The notes under the pieces were generated by a model. That model ran no database searches and was not told where the DNA came from. It saw nothing but the letters and a program-made list of their open reading frames with translations. The position numbers were made by a program, and so were the translations under genes. Positions 9,594-20,131 of a stretch of DNA of 64,000 bases are shown piece after piece. Numbering within the stretch: position 1 is the stretch's first letter; every line of letters begins with the position of its first letter. Source of the stretch: Plotosus lineatus (lineage: Eukaryota; Chordata; Actinopteri; Siluriformes; Plotosidae); the NCBI GenBank assembly GCA_024760905.1, contig CM045735.1, positions 7,966,661 to 8,030,660 of the forward strand, read 5' to 3'.

Positions 9594-11707
9594 CATACCG
9601 GATCGGTCGAGGCCCGGGTGAACAACGACCGCCATCAGTGCTGTTAACCAACAGGGTGCTGGTGGAAATTGGACTACTGTGGGTCGTAGGAGAGGCGGGA
9701 GGCGTGCCCGTAGGCGGAGAGAGAAGAGGAAAGGCGTGAGTCTCGGACTGAGAGGAGGGACTTTGAATGTTGGAACTATGAAAGAAAAAGGGAGAGATCT
9801 GGCTGACGTGATGCAGAGGAGGAAGGTGGACATACTGTGTGTTCAGGAGACCAGGTGGAAAGGTCGCAAGGCTACAAGTTTAGGAGTAGGGTGTAAAGTA
9901 GAGAGTAAACAGGAGTACAGAGAGACACAGCGGAAGGCAAAGGTAGCAGTGTCAAAGGCCAAACAGTGCGTATGATGACTTGTATGCTCGGTTGGAAAGT
10001 AAAGAGGGAGAAAATGATTTATACAGGTTGGCACAGCAGAGAAATAGAGATGGGAAGGACGTGCAGCAAGTTAGAGTGATAAAGGACAGAGAGGAAAATG
10101 TATTGACTGATGACAGAAGTGTGCTGGGAAGGTGGAAAGAGTACTTTGAAGAACTGATGAATGAGGAAAATGAGAGAGGAAAAAGAGTAGAAGAGGTGAC
10201 TGTTGAGGACCAGGAAGTAGCAAAGATTAATAAGGGTGAAATGAGGAGGGCATTGAAGAGGATGAAGAATGGAAAGGCAGTTGGTCCTGATGACATACCA
10301 GTGGAGGTATGGAAGTGTCTAGGAGAGGAAGCAGTAGATTTTCTGACAAGAACATTGAACAAGGTCTTAGAGAGTGAGAGGATGCCAGAGGAATGGAGGA
10401 GAAATGTGCTGGTGCCCATTTTTAAGAACAAGGGAGATGTGCAGAGTTGTGGCAACTACAGAGGGATAAAGTTGATGAGCCATACGATGAAGTTATGGGA
10501 AAGAATAGTGGAAGCTAGACTAAGGGCAGAGGTCAGCATTTGTGAACAACAGTTTGGTTCATGCCAAGAAAGAGCACCACAGATGCAGTGTTTGCCTTGA
10601 GGATGTTAATGGAGAAGTACAGAGAAAGTCAGAGGGAGCTGCATGTGCCTTTGTGGATCTGGAGAAAGCATATGACAGAGTGCCGAGAGAAGAACTGTGA
10701 TATTGCATGAGGAAGTCTGAAGTGGCAGAGAAGTATGTTAGAGTGGTGCAGGACATGTATGAGAGATGTAAGACAGTGGTGAGGTGTGCTGTCGGTGTGA
10801 CAGAAGAGTTCAAGGTGGAGGTGGGACTGCATCAAGGGTCAGATCTCAGCCCCTTCTTGTTTGCTATGGTGATGGACAGGCTAACAGACGAGGTTAGACA
10901 AGATTCCCCATGGACTATGATGTTTGCAGATGACATTGTGATCTGTAGTGAGAGCAGAGAACAAGTGCAGGAAAATCTAGAGAGGTGGAGGTATGCCCTG
11001 GAAAGGAGGGGAATGAAGATTAGCCTCAGTAAGACAGAATACATGTGCATGAATGACAAGGACCCAAGAGGAACGGTGAGATTACAGGGAGCAGAGATAA
11101 GAAAGGTGGAGGATTTTAAGTACTTAGGCTCAACAATCCAGAGCAATGGAGAGTGTGGAAAAGAGGTGAAGAAGCGTGTGCAGGCAGCTTGGAATGGTTG
11201 AAGAAAAGTGTCCGGTGTGATGTGTGTCAGGAGGGTATCAGCAAGAATAAAAGGAAAAGTGTACAAGACGGTGTTGAGGCCAACGATGTTGTATGGTTTA
11301 GAAACAGTGGCCCTGGGGAAAAGACAGGAGGCAGCGCTGGAGGTAGCAGAGATGAAAATGTTGAGATTCTTTTTGGGAGTAACTAGGATGGATAGGATTA
11401 GGAATGAGCACATCAGAGGGACAGCACATGTAAGACGTTTTGGAGACAAAGTCAGAGAGGCTAGATTGAGATGGTTTGGACATGTACAGAGGAGGGATAG
11501 TGAGTATATTGGTAATAGGATGCTGAGGCTGGAACTACCAGGCAGAAGGCCTAGAGGAAGACCAAAGAGACGATTCATGGATGTGGTAAAGGAGGAAATG
11601 AAGGTCGTTGGTGTCAGAGAAGAAGATGCAAAGGATAGGGTGAGATGGAGGCAGATGATTCGCTGTGGCGACCCCTGAAGGGAAAAGCCGAAAGGAAAAG
11701 AAGAAGA
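9594..11707 (+). mobile_element. RTE (Expander-like) LINE, internally deleted
   Basis: Begins in the 5' region (TTCATACCGGATCGGTCGAG) and keeps the start of the apurinic-type endonuclease (GTLNVGTM near 9760; VDILCVQETRWKG near 9825, with the catalytic E of QETRW). It jumps by deletion near 9900 into the linker and continues with RT motifs: AVGPDDIPVEVW near 10270, NYRGIKLMSHTMKLWERI near 10460, GLHQGSDLSPFLFAMV near 10825 and MFADDIVIC near 10920. The C-terminus GRPKRRFMDVVKEEMK ends at TGA 11676-11678, followed by a short tail ending in AAGAAGAAGA. Frameshifts split the RT into three pieces (9980-10600, 10707-11201, 11208-11678). It is dead. Confidence 0.88.
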
Positions 11708-12165
11708 CTTCAATTCTTTGACAAAAACAAGGTCATACTCGTTAATGATGATGATGTAAAGTACCCTCCTCTCCAAGAATGAAGTCAGGAAAAAGGATCA
11801 CATATCATGTAAACAAGCACAAGTGTCATGTGATTCGGTGCAGAGCTAAAAAGGGAGGCAATGGAAAGGAAAGGCATGCAGTAATGAATAGCAAAATCAG
11901 CTTTCAAAATCACTTATTAAACAGGCCCAGTCACCGCCCAGATATACCGTATTACACAAACAGGACTGAATCACAGTGATCTTGAAGGAACTTGTTGGAT
12001 TCATGATGATCATAGGGATTATTATGATTATTATTACGATTTGACTGCAATTGTGATAGAACGAGCGTAACAGAGTAACAGTCCTTGGTCCACCATCGTA
12101 GAGGATCTTGATGAACTCAAAAACATGATTCTTTGAAATTTCTTCTGTTGGATGCACCCTGAAAG
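11708..12165. other. No recognised feature
   Basis: AT-rich DNA with a short ATT/ATG-rich patch near 12000-12045. No convincing reading frame or repeat family was seen. Confidence 0.5.
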
Positions 12166-12167
12166 GG

Positions 12168-12395
12168 AAGTGGTGGCTTCGTGGTATAGGTGCTGGATCA
12201 CTGATCCTAAGGTTGGGGGTTCAAGCCCCACTCACCACAAGGTTGTCACTGTCCCCCAGTGCAGCTAACTGGGTTATCAAAGGCCAGCCATGTCTCTCAC
12301 TGTCCATGGTGTGAGGTTCATGTAAAAGAACCATTGCTGACCTTCGACAAGAGTAGCTGCAAAGCCGTCAGTGTGTTTCTGCCCTGCGATGGCCT
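12168..12395 (+). mobile_element. tRNA-headed SINE
   Basis: The head has RNA polymerase III box A (GTGGTATAGGTGCTGGAT near 12181) and box B (GGTTCAAGCC, 12218-12227). It is followed by the body seen in all copies (GTGCAGCTAACTGGGTTATC, then CATGTCTCTCACTGTC). It lacks the usual RTE-like tail and runs into another repeat at about 12396-12530 (GGAGGAAACCCACACGAGC type), a common fish interspersed sequence I cannot name. Confidence 0.75.
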
Positions 12396-12537
12396 GGCGG
12401 GTGCATTTTGCCCTCGCCCAGACTTGGCTGACTGTAATACCTGGAGGAAACCCACACGAGCACGAGGAGAACATGCAGACTCTACACAGAAATGCTCGAG
12501 CTGGGAGTCCAACCCACACATACATACAGATCCATTC

Positions 12538-12720
12538 ACTGGGGGCAGCCGTAGCCAAATGGTTAGCAAAGCGACTTTGGGATCAAAAGGCCGCTGGTTT
12601 GATTCCTGAAGCAGCAGGAAAAATGCGTGGCGGAGGAAGCAGCACCCTCCCTTCCTCCATATAAATAGCTGAAGTGCCCTTGAGTGATGTGCCTAACCCC
12701 AAACTGCTCTCTGGACCCCC
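12538..12720 (+). mobile_element. Second tRNA-derived SINE family
   Basis: A tRNA-like head (TAGCCAAATGGTTAGC box A and CTGGTTTGATTCC box B) is followed by the widespread fish SINE tail AGTGCCCTTGAGTGATGTG and AACCCCAAACTGCTC. It ends in a C-rich run at about 12716-12737. Confidence 0.65.
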
Positions 12721-12785
12721 CCACCCCCCCACCCCCCAATATGAGTAGCCAACTACTCTGTGTGTGTTCACTTTGGATGAGTTAT

Positions 12786-13132
12786 ATTGTCCAGCATTCA
12801 TTTTCTGTAACTGCTTAATCATAATTAGGTTCACCAGGAAGCTGGCGCCCATCCTGACTTCAGACAAGGGCAGAGAACACCCTGGATAGCTCGCCAGGCC
12901 ATCACAGAGTGGAAACACACTGACAGCTTGGCAGTCTACTCTTCTCGAAAGTCAGTAATGGTTCTTTTACATGGACCTCACTCCACAGACAGTGAGAGAC
13001 ATGGCCAGCCTTTGATATCCCAGTTAGCTGCACTGGGGGGAGACACAATGACAACCTATGGAGAAGGGGGCTTGAACCCCCAACCTTAGGATCAGTGATC
13101 CAGCACCTTTACCACCAGGCCACCACTGCCCG
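12786..13132 (-). mobile_element. Interspersed repeat plus inverted tRNA-headed SINE
   Basis: About 12786-12900 is the common fish repeat with CATTCATTTTCTGTAACTGC and GAACACCCTGGATAGCTC. About 12905-13132 is the same SINE as at 12168 in reverse: the minus-strand body includes TGCAGCTAACTGGGATATC and box B GGTTCAAGCC. A related repeat without a SINE is at 13384-13540. Confidence 0.65.
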
Positions 13133-13192
13133 TGATGGGTTAAATTCAGAGGAAATAATTTACCTTACCTTACAGAATTAATACCGTTTAAC

Positions 13193-13340
13193 CAAAGAGA
13201 CGATTCATGGATGTGGTAAAGGAGGACATGAAGGTCGTTGGTGTAAGAGAAGAAGATGCAAAGGATAGGGTGAGATGGAGGCAGGTGATTCGCTGTGGCG
13301 ACCCCTGAAGGGAAAAGCCGAAAGGAAAAGAAGAAGACAG
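13193..13340 (+). mobile_element. RTE LINE 3' end
   Basis: Strongly 5'-truncated RTE copy: AAGAGACGATTCATGGATGT (the RRFMDVV codons), the CGACCCCTGA stop and the tail GGGAAAAGCCGAAAGGAAAA followed by GAAGAAGA. Confidence 0.85.
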
Positions 13341-13383
13341 AATTAATACCGTTTGTCAAAAAAAATCGTGTGGGAATTATTTT

Positions 13384-13540
13384 CTAAGCCGTTTCATCCT
13401 AATTAGGGTCACAAAAAGGCTGGCACCCATCTCAGCCGACTCTGGGCAAAGGTAGAGTACACCCTGGACAGCTCAGCAGGCCATCGCAGGGCAGAAATAT
13501 GCTGATGTCTATGCAGCTACTCTTGATGGAAGTCATTAAT
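13384..13540 (+). repeat. Common fish interspersed repeat
   Basis: Contains ATTAGGGTCACAAAAAGGC, GTACACCCTGGACAGCTC and GGCCATCGCAGGGC, the sequence style repeated at 12786-12900. No family name can be given with certainty. Confidence 0.5.
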
Positions 13541-13559
13541 GGTTCTCTTACAGCACAGG

Positions 13560-13880
13560 TGTGGGGCCAGTGGTATAGTGGTTAGGGTGCTGTGCTCATG
13601 ACCATGAAGTTGTGTGTTCAAATACCAGGTAGACCCTCACTGTACAAAGACCTATGGGCAAGGTCTTAACCACAAGTGTGCCTCTGCTCACCAGGTCGTG
13701 TAAATGGGTCCCAGTAAAAATATACTGGGAAGGTAACCTGTGATGGACTAGCATCCCATCCAGGAGGAGTTGTACTCCTCGTCACTTCACACTGTGGAAA
13801 CCAGGAAGCACTAGTGTGAGGAGCCACTATGCTTTGGTGTAAAAAGCCCAACAGACTTTTTTTTTTTTTTTTTTTTTTAG
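13560..13880 (+). mobile_element. Third tRNA-derived SINE with poly(T) tract
   Basis: Head with box A (GTGGTATAGTGGTTAGGGTG) and box B-like GTTCAAATACC. The body contains GTAACCTGTGATGGACTAGC and CATCCCATCC and ends at a run of about 23 T residues at 13857-13879. Confidence 0.6.
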
Positions 13881-13881
13881 C

Positions 13882-14010
13882 ACAGGTGTCAAACTCAAGG
13901 CCTGCCATTTTCTGTGGCCCACAAGTGCTTTCAAAGAAATCCATTTTTTTTGCACCAACCATGAAATATAATTCATCATCTTTCCACTAGGTGGCAGCAG
14001 TCTATTTCAA
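13882..14010. mobile_element. hAT end fragment
   Basis: Starts CACAGGTGTCAAACTCAAGG, the typical left terminus of abundant fish hAT elements, then runs into AT-rich DNA ending near a CTAGGTGGCAGCAG motif. The right end was not found. Confidence 0.45.
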
Positions 14011-14027
14011 CAGCTATTCACTTCTTC

Positions 14028-14680
14028 TTTTCCTTTCGGCTTTTCCCTTCAGGGGTCGCCACAGCAAATGATCTGCCTCCATCTCTCCCTATCCTCTGCA
14101 TCTTCTTCTCTTACTCCAACGACCTTCATGTCCGCCTTCACCACATCCATAAATCTTCTCTTTGGTCTTCCTCTGGACCTTTTGACCATTGACCATCACG
14201 CCTTCAATTTCTAACTTGAGACTCATCACTCTGTCTGACACTCTTTTCACTTCTAGAACATTCCTGACAAACCCCTCCTTCAAGATGACTCCTACTCCAT
14301 TTCTCTTCCCATCCAAACCATTATAAAACAGTTTAAACCCTGCTCCTAAGCTTCTAGCCTTGCTACCTTTCCACCTTGTCTCCTGAACACACAGTATGTC
14401 CACCTTCCTCCTCTGCATCATATCAGCCAGCTCCCTATCTTTTCCTTGCATAGTTCCAACATTCAAAGTCCCTACTCTCAGTCCTAGGCTCAGGCATTTC
14501 CTCTTCTCTCTCTGCCTACGGACACGCCTCCCGCCTCTCCTTCTTCGACGTCTTCGACCAACAGTAGTCCAATTTCCATCAGCACCCTGTTGGTTGACAG
14601 CACTGATGGCGGTCGTTGTTAACCCGGGCCTCAACCGATCCGGTATGAATTCTGTATTGATCATTTGCATTTTTAAAGGT
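14028..14680 (-). mobile_element. RTE LINE deletion derivative
   Basis: The minus strand reads from the RTE 5' region (ACCGGATCGG near 14640) through the endonuclease start (VGTLNVGTM, VDILCVQETRWKG, FYNGLDGKRNGVGVILKEGF) and then jumps near 14175-14190 directly to the last codons (FMDVVKADMKVVGV) and the 3' tail. The whole RT is missing, leaving a 5'-plus-3' non-autonomous form. Confidence 0.8.
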
Positions 14681-14693
14681 GGCAGAAGTTTTA

Positions 14694-14778
14694 CACCTTG
14701 TGGAGAATGGGACTCAAACGCCAACCTAAGGATCAGTGATCCAGCACCTTTTACCACCAGGCCACCACTGCCCACCCA
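14694..14778 (-). mobile_element. SINE head fragment
   Basis: Reverse-strand tRNA-type head of the main SINE family (ACCACTGCC end, GATCCAGCACC, and the box B complement) truncated at its 3' side by the RTE derivative. Confidence 0.65.
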
Positions 14779-15284
14779 CGTGTATACAACTATAGTACAG
14801 TAGGCCCTTGACTATTCACGGTTTGTGTACACGTGGTCAGCCCAGGTACTGGCACGTGATTCAAATTCAGCCAATGGCTGTCCTCCTTTTTGCTGATTGG
14901 TTGAGCTGATGTCCCGCCCCTTTTTACTCATTCGTCCAAATTGTCAACGAGCCTATTTTTTTCTGTTTTAATTACCAGTTAAGCTTCATGATACCACTCA
15001 AACACTGTGTCTTCTCTGACTGAGCGATAAAAAACGCTGGACGTGTCTTCTGAAGAAATGAGACTTTCTCTGAACTGTTGTATTAAAATCTTTTTCTGAG
15101 TTCTGTAGTATGTTTAACAGTACTCTTCATGTCCTTTTAAATTGAAGTTGGAGTAACGTGTCCAGGATGGCGCTGCCCAGAGGGCGACGTCGCGGAGTTC
15201 TCAGAGTCAAATTGTTTCTTTGTTCGTTTTAATTTGTTTGTTCATGTTTTGCACTATGCTCATCTATGAGCAGCTTCGGGCAAC

Positions 15285-16930
15285 TTATCGCCACAGCAAA
15301 TCATCCGCCTCCACCTCACCCTGTCCTCTGCATCTTCTTTTCTGACTCCAACAACCTTCATGTCTTCCTTCACCACATCCATAAATCTCTTCTTTGGTCT
15401 TCCTCGAGGCCTTCTGCCTGGTAGTTCCAACCTCAGCATCCTACTGCCAATATACTCACTATCCCTCCTCTGTACATGTCCAAACCATCTCAATCTAGCC
15501 TCTCTGACTTGGTACATCTTACATGGGCTGTCCCTCTGATATACTAATTTCTGACCCAATCTATCCTCGTTACTCCCAGAGAGAATCTCAACATTTTCAT
15601 CTCCGCTACCTCTAGTGGTATAGGGCGCTGGATCACTGATCCAAAGGTTGGGGGTTCGAGTGCCACTCTCCACAAGGTTGTCACTGTCCCCCCCAGTGCA
15701 GCTAACTGGGTTATCAAAGGCGGGCCATGTCTCTCACTGTCTATGGTGAGTGGCATGTAAAAGAACAATTGCTGACTTTCGTAAAGAGTAGGCTGCAAAG
15801 CCGTCAGCGTGTTTCTGTCCCTTGCGAAAGGGTTGTGACAGGAAGGGCATCCGACGTAAAAACCTCTGCCAAATCAAACATGCGAATCAGATGATTCGCT
15901 GTGGCGACTCCGAGTAAAAAAAAGGAAAAAAGCCGAAAGGAAGACATACATACCTCCGGCTCTGCCTCCTGCCTTTTCCTCAGCGCCACTGTTTCTAAGC
16001 CATACAACATCGCTGGCCTCACCACCGTCTTGTACACTTTTCCCTTCATTCTTGCTGACACTCTCCTATCGCACATCACACCGGATACTTTTCTCCAACC
16101 ATTCCAGCCTGCCTGCACACGCTTCCTCACCTCTTCTCCACACTCTCCATTGCTCTGGATTGTTGAGCCTAAGTACTTAAAATCCTCCACCTTCGTTATC
16201 TCTGCTCCCTGTAACATCACCGTTCCTCCTGGGTCCTTGTCGATCACACACATGTATTCTGATTTTCTGAGGCTAACCTTCATTCCTCTCCTTTCCAGGG
16301 CATACCTCCACCTCTCTAGATTTTCCTGCACTTGTCTCTGCTCTCACTACAGATCACGATGTCATCTGCAAACATCATAGTCCATGGAGATTCTTGTCTC
16401 ACCTCGTCTGTCAGCCTGTCCATCACCAAAGCAAACAAGAAGGGGCTCAGAGCTGACCCTTGATGCAGTCCCACCTCCACCTTGAATTTGTCGGTCACAC
16501 TGACAGCACACCTCACCACTGTATTACATCTCTCAGACATGTCCTGCACCACTCTAACATACTTCTCTGCCACTTCCTCATGCAATACCACAGTTCGTCT
16601 CTTGGCACCCTGTCATATGCTTTTTCCAGATCAACAAAGGCACAATGTAGTTCCCTCTGACCTTCTCTGTACTTCTCTATTAACATCCTCAAAGCAAACA
16701 TCTGTGGTGCTCTTTCTTGGCATGAAACCAAACTGTTGTTCACAAATGCTGACCTCTGCCCTTCGTCTAGCTTCCACTATTCTTTCCCATCGTACGGTTC
16801 ATCAACTTTATCCCTCTGTAGTTGCCGCAACTCTGCACGTCTCCCTTGTTCTTAAAAATGGACACCAGCACACTTCTCCTCCATTCCTCTGGCATCTGCT
16901 CACTAGGACCTTGTTGAATGTGTTTCAGAA
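15285..16930 (-). mobile_element. RTE LINE, reverse transcriptase half
   Basis: The minus strand encodes RT motifs in broken frames: LEKAYDRVPRDELWY near 16620, GLHQGSALSPFLFALVMDRL near 16430-16490, PWTMMFADDIVICSES near 16350-16390 and ALERRGMKVSLRKSEYMCV near 16240-16300. The C-terminus [20 protein letters not shown] lies near 15440-15510. It is 5'-truncated near the FNKVL codons. A SINE is inserted at 15613-15950 with the duplication TACCTC on both sides (15607-15612, 15951-15956). Confidence 0.88.
15613..15950 (+). mobile_element. tRNA-headed SINE with RTE-like tail, inside the RTE
   Basis: Full-length family member. The head has GTGGTATAGGGCGCTGGATC and box B GGTTCGAGTGCC. The body is GTGCAGCTAACTGGG, then GGGTTGTGACAGGAAGGGCA; the tail is GATGATTCGCTGTGGCGACT, then AAAGCCGAAAGGAAGACA. 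The tail strongly resembles the RTE 3' end, so RTE-driven retrotransposition is inferred. Confidence 0.85.
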
Positions 16931-17189
16931 GCATATTTTAACAGAGTATTTCACTGCCGGCTGCTCATTCACGCATGTGACGTCATACATGGGGTTTTAC
17001 TTCCGCGTACAGAGCTCGCGGATTATCTTGATTCACGGGAGGGCTCGGAACCGTACCCCCGCGAATGTCAAGGGCCCACTGGTAACATGACAAGAAAAGA
17101 AAAAAAAAAAAGTGCATTTTTGGCACTGGCCACATGGTGGCAAACAATCTGGAGGGGAAAAAAAACGACAGAAATTTGGGACAGGAAAC

Positions 17190-17349
17190 AGAAATACAAT
17201 CGTGAAAGGCGGGATCGGGAAGACGATTTTTAAATGCTTGTGACGTCATTGGTGAGCTTTCAGTTCAGGTGAGCGTGTTGTGACGGCGAGAAATTTCACC
17301 AGCTAGGAAATTAATGTGTTTATTTCGGAATCCTATTCAAAAAAAATTT

Positions 17350-17350
<1 letters not shown>
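17190..17350 (+). promoter_or_regulatory. Orphan banf1-type promoter and first exon
   Basis: Plus-strand copy of the banf1 promoter: GGCGGG, an intact CRE TGACGTCA (17241-17248) joined to TTGG, then the exon end CAGTTCAG|GTGAGCGTG with the donor GT at 17269-17270. About 80 bp of intron 1 follow before a GT/TA microsatellite. No banf1 coding exon follows in the same orientation; the next DNA is a banf1 intron piece in the opposite orientation and then a LINE. If active it would drive transcription into repeats. Confidence 0.6.

Positions 17351-17353
<3 letters not shown>

Positions 17354-17433
<80 letters not shown>
17354..17433. repeat. (GT)n(AT)n microsatellite
   Basis: About 25 GT units followed by about 13 TA units. 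Confidence 0.95.
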
Positions 17434-17436
<3 letters not shown>

Positions 17437-17457
17437 GGGAAAGGGGGTGTTCTGTAT

Positions 17458-17531
17458 TGATCAATTTTAAAACATCCAAAATCACCTGTGAATCTACTGA
17501 TTCTGTTTCATTTCCATGTTATTTACTTGTC
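17458..17531 (-). other. Displaced banf1 intron fragment
   Basis: Matches the stretch just 3' of the first coding exon in other copies (GATCAATTTTAAAACATCC near 7220 and 25905). It marks a chimeric breakpoint between the orphan promoter and the LINE at 17550. Confidence 0.6.
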
Positions 17532-17549
17532 TTTACTTTACTTTACTTG

Positions 17550-18171
17550 GAAAATTGTCGATGTAATAATCCCTTGCCACAAAAAGAAAAGTAAACACGA
17601 CCCTAACAATTACAGGCCAGTGTCCCTACTGAGCATCATCAGTAAGGTGATGGAAGCCCTTGTCAACAGGGCTCTGTGGAAGTACATATGCAAAAACAGA
17701 CTAACATCAGATAAGCAGATTGGCTTCAGAGCTGGATATTCCACTGCAGATGCCTTAACATATACAGTATAAGCCAAAACCAGCATGATGCACTGAATAA
17801 GAAGCAAGAGGCAAGGCTGATAAGCCTTGATATTAGCAGGGTGATCGGCAGGGTTTGGCAGAGATTTCGAAGCCAAATTGGAAGCCCTGGATCTAGGAGG
17901 CTGTCTTCAGAAATGGATTGAAGACTATCTTAGCAATAGGGAACTGAGAGTAACTATCAACGGAACTGCTTCAAGTGCTAAACTGATTAATGCAGGTGTC
18001 CCTCAGGGCTCAATCCTTGGCCCACTGCTGTTCATAATCTCCATTGATGACCTGCCTTAGAAACTGAAAAACACTGCAATCCTGTATGCAGATGACTCAT
18101 CAGTAATGAGCATAATAAGATACAGACACCTCAGAGCACCAGCAGGCAAATCGCTAAATGAGGACTTAGCT
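17550..18171 (+). mobile_element. Jockey/CR1-group LINE, RT fragment
   Basis: Second copy of the LINE seen at 60-963, with the motifs NNYRPVSLLSIISKV, IGFRAGYSTADA, GVPQGSILGPLLF and YADDSS. It is closed at 18171 by the left end of the hAT element at the same position as in the first copy. Confidence 0.75.
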
Positions 18172-18359
18172 CAGGTGTGGCCAACCCACGGCTTCCGAGC
18201 CGCATGTGGCTCTTTGCCTAGTTTCAATCGGCTGTCACGTTCATATCGAAGTTTGTGTTTTTTTAATGTGTATGTTTGTTTTGCTTTGCTTGAGTTCAAG
18301 ATGGAATTATTGTCAAATGCTTAGCTGCATGAGATGAAAATACTGCAAAGCTTCAGTAT
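18172..18359 (+). mobile_element. hAT element, left end only
   Basis: Starts CAGGTGTGGCCAACCCACGG and follows the hAT at 964 for about 188 bp, then is cut and joined directly to an RTE fragment. The same junction is found inverted at 33993 and 55904, so it predates those duplications. Confidence 0.75.
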
Positions 18360-18360
18360 T

Positions 18361-18570
18361 GTATCTTATTCTAGGCCTTCTGCCTGGTAGTTCCAACCTC
18401 AGCATCCTACTACCAATATACTAACTATCCCTCCTCTGTACATGTCCAAACCATCTCAATCTAGCCTCTCTGACTTTGTCTCCAAAACATCTCACATGTG
18501 CTGTCCCTCTGATGGACTCATTCCTGATCCTATCCATCCGCGTTACTCCCAAAGAGAACCTCAACATTTT
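18361..18570 (-). mobile_element. RTE LINE 3' region fragment
   Basis: The minus strand gives [36 protein letters not shown] and the LELPGRR codons, without the 3' tail. Confidence 0.8.
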
Positions 18571-18586
18571 CAGCTCTGATATATAT

Positions 18587-18944
18587 TGTCTGTCTGTCTT
18601 CCTTTCGGCTTTTTCCCTTTTACTCGGGAGTCGCTACAGAGAATCATCTGATTCGCACGTTTTGATTTGGCAGAGGTTTTTAACGTCGGATACCCTTCCT
18701 GTCACAACCCTTTTTAGCAAGGGACAGAAACACGCTGACGACTTTGCAGCTACTCTTTACGAAAGTCAGCAATGGTTCTTTTACATGCCTCTCACCATAG
18801 ACAGTGAGAGACATGGCCCGCCTTTGATAACCCAGTTAGCTGCACTGGGTGGGGACAGTGACAACCTTATGGAGAGTGGGACTCGAACCCCCAACCTTTG
18901 GATCAGCAATCCAGCGCCCTATACCACGAGACCACCACTGCCGT
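18587..18944 (-). mobile_element. Full-length tRNA-headed SINE with 16-bp target duplication
   Basis: Flanked by the perfect 16-bp repeat CAGCTCTGATATATAT (18571-18586 and 18945-18960). The minus strand has the head GGCAGTGGTGGTCTCGTGGT, box B GGTTCGAGTCC, the body and the RTE-like tail. The element is 358 bp. Its inverted counterparts are at 33409 and 55319. Confidence 0.92.
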
Positions 18945-18968
18945 CAGCTCTGATATATATACTAGTAT

Positions 18969-19010
<42 letters not shown>
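18969..19010. repeat. (CA)n microsatellite
   Basis: About 20 CA units between the SINE and the mariner-like element. Confidence 0.9.
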
Positions 19011-19013
<3 letters not shown>

Positions 19014-19038
19014 GATATAAACTCTTCCATTGAATATA

Positions 19039-19439
19039 CAGTGGTACCTTGACTTATGAGTGTCTTTAATAATGAATTTTCCCTGATACAAGCTTCGATC
19101 CAACCAAAAATCTGCCCCATCCAATCAGCAAATTTTGATTTACGAGCTCTGATGGGGAAATAGCATTTCCGGGCCGATTAGCCTCGTATTCGTCCGCATT
19201 TATTCCTTCACACTCCAAGAATGCCTTGTGCAGTGCTTGTCAATTATTTTCTGTGACACCCCCTATAAGAAAAAAAAAAACATTTCACTCCCCTCAGCGC
19301 CCTGCACACGACTATAAACAGTGTTTATTGCACTTCATATCGTTTGCTCGGTGATTTTTCCCTAAACAATAGTGCGACAATGAGAATGCAACTACCAACT
19401 ACTGTAGCATGTTCTCCAGGGTCATACGCACCCTCCACA

Positions 19440-19518
<79 letters not shown>

Positions 19519-19661
19519 GCAGCGTCTCATCTCTGTACAGTACTGTGTGTGCGTGCGCACCTCATCTCTGTACCATGTGTATGTGTCTGTGTGTGGCTCA
19601 TCTCTGGACCGTGTCTGTGCACTCCTCACCTCTTTACCGTGTGTGTGCGTGTGTATGTGTG

Positions 19662-19711
<50 letters not shown>

Positions 19712-20065
19712 TGTGCGCTCCTCGCCTTTTTACTATGTTCGCGCGCACACGCCTCGTCTCTACCGTGTGTGTGTGTGTGTGTGTCAGCTTATCAGCGTGA
19801 ATATATTTAAGTTTCTCGTTTATTCTTAATGACCGTATTATTAATGTTAATGTACATGTATTATTATGAAATATTTATTGTTTTTACATGTTTATCTTGA
19901 ATATATTAGGTGAAATATATGTGGTTGTGGCAGGTTATGCGTTTTGGAGGGGGTTGGAACAGATTAATTGGTTTTGTATTACTTCCGATGGGAATTTTTG
20001 TTTCATCTAACAAACATTTTGACTTACGAGCTTGCCCTCAGAACGGATTAATTTCGTAAGTCAAG
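19039..20065 (+). mobile_element. Tc1/mariner-like element with expanded GT tracts
   Basis: Left end CAGTGGTACCTTGACTTA after TA; the right inverted repeat is cut to CGTAAGTCAAG before the exon-like sequence at 20074. Two GT tracts inside (about 19442-19517 and 19632-19710) make it longer than the copy at 3028. Reading frames here are Val-Cys repeats from the GT runs and are not genes. Confidence 0.75.
19442..19710. repeat. Paired (GT)n tracts inside the mariner-like element
   Basis: Two long GT runs separated by about 115 bp of TCATCTCTGTACC-type repeats. Equivalent tracts of different length occur at 32598-32910, 39884-39930, 54525-54826 and 61778-61838. Confidence 0.9.
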
Positions 20066-20073
20066 AATTTAGG

Positions 20074-20131
20074 ATGGCAACTGAGGCAGGAGTAACAGAG
20101 GAGACTGTCAAATGGACAAACTGTGATGAAG
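20074..20131 (+). CDS. Putative first coding exon, unidentified gene (copy 2)
   Basis: Same 58-bp ATG-to-donor segment as at 3771, with donor GAAG|GTAAGAG intact. It lies between the mariner-like element and banf1 copy 2. Confidence 0.35.

Larger units (their letters stand above)
14798..17081. mobile_element. Second Tc1/mariner-like element, carrying an RTE and a SINE
   Basis: Left end CAGTAGGCCCTTGACTATTC is preceded by TA. The right end reads GCGAATGTCAAGGGCCCACT and is followed one base later by TA. The ends are about 25-bp imperfect inverse copies. Without the inserted RTE (15285-16930) the element would be about 640 bp and non-coding. The right part (16931-17081) holds another TGACGTCA at about 16979. 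Partial copies sit at the same place upstream of banf1 promoters at 28381 and 50309, and the empty TA is seen at 9570-9571 in copy 1. Confidence 0.6.

Noticed and set aside
9952..10455. Long open frames antisense to RTE coding sequence (also 10832-11776, 59449-60099, 58988-59590)
   Set aside because: They are serine- and leucine-rich shadows of the RTE frame on the other strand; the sense strand carries the clear RT motifs.
19344..19829. Long Val-Cys-rich reading frames over GT microsatellites (also near 32551, 39672, 54480, 61566)
   Set aside because: They are translations of dinucleotide repeats, change length between duplicates, and have no other coding sign.
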